From: Streptomyces asoensis
GTDB taxonomy: Bacteria > Actinomycetota > Actinomycetes > Streptomycetales > Streptomycetaceae
Assembly (NCBI RefSeq): GCF_016860545.1
Contig: NZ_BNEB01000002.1
Span: 992,001 to 1,056,000, forward strand
DNA: 64,000 nt
Reading direction: 5' to 3'
Part shown: in pieces, positions 62,210 to 64,000 of the stretch
Numbering within the stretch: position 1 is the first letter of the stretch
Layout: each line of letters starts with the position of its first letter
Notes under the pieces: generated by a model
Seen by the model: only the letters and a program-made list of their open reading frames with translations
What the model was told of the DNA's origin: nothing
Database searches by the model: none
Position numbers and translations under genes: made by a program

Positions 62210-63682
62210 TCAGCGCTGCAATGTCAGCAGACCCGGCCGGTAGGGCAGGAGGCCGTAGTCGACGCCGTCGGAGCCGGGGCTGCGTCCCTGGTAGAGGAAC
62301 TGAAGGTTGCAGGGATCGACGGTCATGGTCTGATCGGGGCCGGTGCGGATCAGTTCGCCGTGGCTGATGTCGTTGGTCCAGGTGGCGCCGCTGTTGGCCT
62401 TGCCGGCGAAGGGACTGCTCTCGGTCGCGGCCTGGGGTGTCCATGAGCCGTCCAGACTGGTCGCCGTGAACGAGCGGAAGTAGCGGCCCTGCGAGCCGAT
62501 CGCCTCGACGATCATGAGGTAGCGGTTCTGGCCCTGCAACTTGTAGACCTGCGGGGCCTCGAACAGGTTGTTCCGCGTATCGCTCAGGACCACTGCCGAG
62601 GACGTGCCGAAGCTGCCCGGGAAGTTTCCGATCGGCATGACGGCCCGGTAGATCTTGCCGTTGTCACCGGCGAAGAACAGGTACATGTTGGTCCCGTCAC
62701 CGATGAGCGTCTGGTCGATGGGTCCTGTTCCGGAGTCGGAGATGCTCCCGGAGAAGAGCGCCTGCTCCGACGACCAGCCGTTCGGGTTGGTGGGGTCGCT
62801 CGACGTCCGGTAGGAGAAGGCGGTCCTGCCCCACTGGTAGGTGAGCACCCAGATGTTCTTCGGCGCGAAGTAGAAGAGCGTGGGCGCGACGGTGGAGGCT
62901 GCCGACATCGTGTTCTGGCCGGCCGACGCCATCTCGGACCAGTTGGTGAACAGGCCGAAGTTCATCGACCCCCACTTCGTCCCGGTGTCGTGCGTTGTCG
63001 CGTAGACGAGTTGCCTGCCGTTGTAGGGGACGACGGTGAAGTCCTTGAGCGAGACCCATCCCGGCTTCGGCTGCGCCAAGGCGCCCGTCGACGTCCAGCG
63101 GTACGCCGACGGGAGAGCGCACGGGCCGGGGTTGTCGCCGCCGGCCTTGACCAGCTGCCACTGCTGGTTGGCGCCGCCCCAGTCGTCGTACTGGACGATG
63201 TTCGCGTTGTCGGTGGTGGAGGCGCCTTGCACCTCGAGCGCCTTGTTGCTGTGGCGCGAGATGAGCCTCACGTAGCCGTCGGAGCTGTCGGCCAGCCGCC
63301 ACTGCTGGTTGGTGGCGTTCTGGTCGGCCCACTGGACGATCGGGCCGCCGTTCGCGGTGGACCAGTTGTAGACGTCCAGCACCTTGCCGGAGTGGCGGGA
63401 CTTGATGCGGTAGTAGCCGCCTCCGGAGTCGAGGAACTGCCACTGCTGCTGGTTCTGATCGTTCCTGGTCCACTGGGTGATGCGGGCGCCGTCGTCGGTC
63501 GCCAGGTTGTAGACGTCCAGGGCCTTGCCGCTGTTGCGGTTGACCAGCACGTACGAGGCGCCCGGGTCCACGGTGGCCGCTCCGGCCGGCTGGGCGCCGA
63601 GGAAGGTGGCCACGAGCAGCAAGGGCGCGAGGGCGGCGAGCAGGCTTCTTGGACGGAGCGGGGACGGGCGGCGAAACCACAT
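62210..63682 (-). CDS. Secreted GH62 alpha-L-arabinofuranosidase with ricin-type CBM13
   Basis: 490 aa from the ATG at 63682 (GGAGG seven bases before; a GTG at 63685 is too close). Signal peptide about 1-36 (ending AGA-A). CBM13/ricin trefoil (about 38-178) with three QxW repeats (QQQWQF, NQQWRL, NQQWQL). The GH62 five-blade propeller (about 185-488) shows [22 protein letters not shown] with the likely general base Asp, PIDQTLIGD, and FEAPQVYKL with the likely general acid Glu. From the family: removes arabinofuranose side groups from arabinoxylan. Promoter region carries a TCGAA-type inverted repeat. Confidence 0.92.
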   Translation of the reverse strand: MWFRRPSPLRPRSLLAALAPLLLVATFLGAQPAGAATVDPGASYVLVNRNSGKALDVYNLATDDGARITQWTRNDQNQQQWQFLDSGGGYYRIKSRHSGKVLDVYNWSTANGGPIVQWADQNATNQQWRLADSSDGYVRLISRHSNKALEVQGASTTDNANIVQYDDWGGANQQWQLVKAGGDNPGPCALPSAYRWTSTGALAQPKPGWVSLKDFTVVPYNGRQLVYATTHDTGTKWGSMNFGLFTNWSEMASAGQNTMSAASTVAPTLFYFAPKNIWVLTYQWGRTAFSYRTSSDPTNPNGWSSEQALFSGSISDSGTGPIDQTLIGDGTNMYLFFAGDNGKIYRAVMPIGNFPGSFGTSSAVVLSDTRNNLFEAPQVYKLQGQNRYLMIVEAIGSQGRYFRSFTATSLDGSWTPQAATESSPFAGKANSGATWTNDISHGELIRTGPDQTMTVDPCNLQFLYQGRSPGSDGVDYGLLPYRPGLLTLQR

Positions 63683-64000
63683 CACGGGGCCTCCTTCGGG
63701 GGTGGGGGTGAGGTGACCCGATGCACCGCGGAGTGGACGTGCCGAGAGACAGGGGCATTTCTCGAATGTTTCGAATAGCTCTCCGGATGCTTCGACGCCA
63801 CAAGCTAGGAACGCGGGGCTCTCCGGTCAAGGTGTGTCGCCGATCTGTCCACAAAACAACGCAGCCTCTCTGGGCCTGACAGGTCGTCGCGCCAGCCGGA
63901 TCCGCGCTGGGAACTGCGGATACGGCTCGTCGGTCCGCGGTGGCAGCCGTCGACGGAGGTGCCGAAAATTCGCCTTCCGGCTCGGCGGAAGTTCGAAATA
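63683..64000. other. Promoter region of GH62 gene to window end
   Basis: 318 bp without a convincing gene. It holds the TCGAA inverted repeat and an AT-rich patch. The rest reads as GC-rich intergenic sequence up to the edge. Confidence 0.5.
63762..63774. promoter_or_regulatory. TCGAA-N3-TTCGA inverted repeat upstream of GH62 gene
   Basis: Inverted repeat 80 bp upstream of the GH62 start within an AT-rich patch. LacI-type repressors of xylan and cello-oligosaccharide use in Streptomyces bind CGAA/TTCG-type inverted repeats, so this may be the sugar-responsive operator. A further TTCGAA occurs at the window edge. Confidence 0.5.

Overview
The window reads as chromosomal DNA of a Streptomyces or a close relative. 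It is very GC-rich, has strong third-position GC bias and GTG starts, and almost completely avoids the TTA codon. It carries AfsR/SARP-type regulators, an RsrR-like Rrf2 regulator, paired PAS/GAF/SpoIIE phosphatases and a GH62 arabinofuranosidase. I see no rRNA, tRNA, CRISPR array, IS element or phage gene. All functional calls are made by reading the translated sequence; no database search was run.

Left part (1-22.8 kb), mixed regulation and small metabolism: a membrane protein cut by the window edge; a secreted, repeat-rich protein with a sortase-type LAxTG motif; an alpha/beta hydrolase; two tandem AfsR-like regulators (the second without TPR repeats); an AraC regulator followed by a two-hydrolase operon with an inverted-repeat-rich leader; a TIGR01777-type epimerase preceded by an 18-bp perfect palindrome; a secreted amidohydrolase with a discoidin domain; a TetR regulator; two divergent SpoIIE-type phosphatases; an NmrA-like oxidoreductase divergent from an rsrR orthologue, with two operator-like repeats between them; and a PAP2 phosphatase.

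Centre (22.8-50.4 kb): 21 genes, all on the minus strand, transcribed from about 50.5 kb down to 22.8 kb. Many junctions are 4-base ATGA/GTGA overlaps, so this looks like one operon. It encodes a Wzx/Wzy-type exopolysaccharide system: initiating polyprenyl glycosylphosphotransferase, AlgD-like nucleotide-sugar dehydrogenase, two GT4 and one GT2 glycosyltransferases, two chain-length copolymerases, a Wzy-like polymerase, a Wzx-like flippase and a pyruvyl transferase. It also holds an AsnB / bi-domain oxidoreductase / heparinase-like / beta-helix lipoprotein block, and an unusual-sugar block (nucleotidyltransferase, C-methyltransferase, PIG-L deacetylase, SDR, DUF4910 protein, RmlC-like epimerase, class III aminotransferase). 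The leader carries three hairpin-forming tandem repeats and lies in a 1.4-kb gene-free stretch.

Right part (51.8-64 kb): a multi-pass membrane protein; a 600-bp low-complexity tract with an eight-unit 15-bp tandem repeat; a LysR regulator containing the only in-frame TTA codon I found; a translationally coupled FHA protein and Ser/Thr kinase; a secreted M23 peptidase; a small secreted Cys/Trp-rich protein; an ABC exporter; and a GH62 arabinofuranosidase with an N-terminal ricin-type module.
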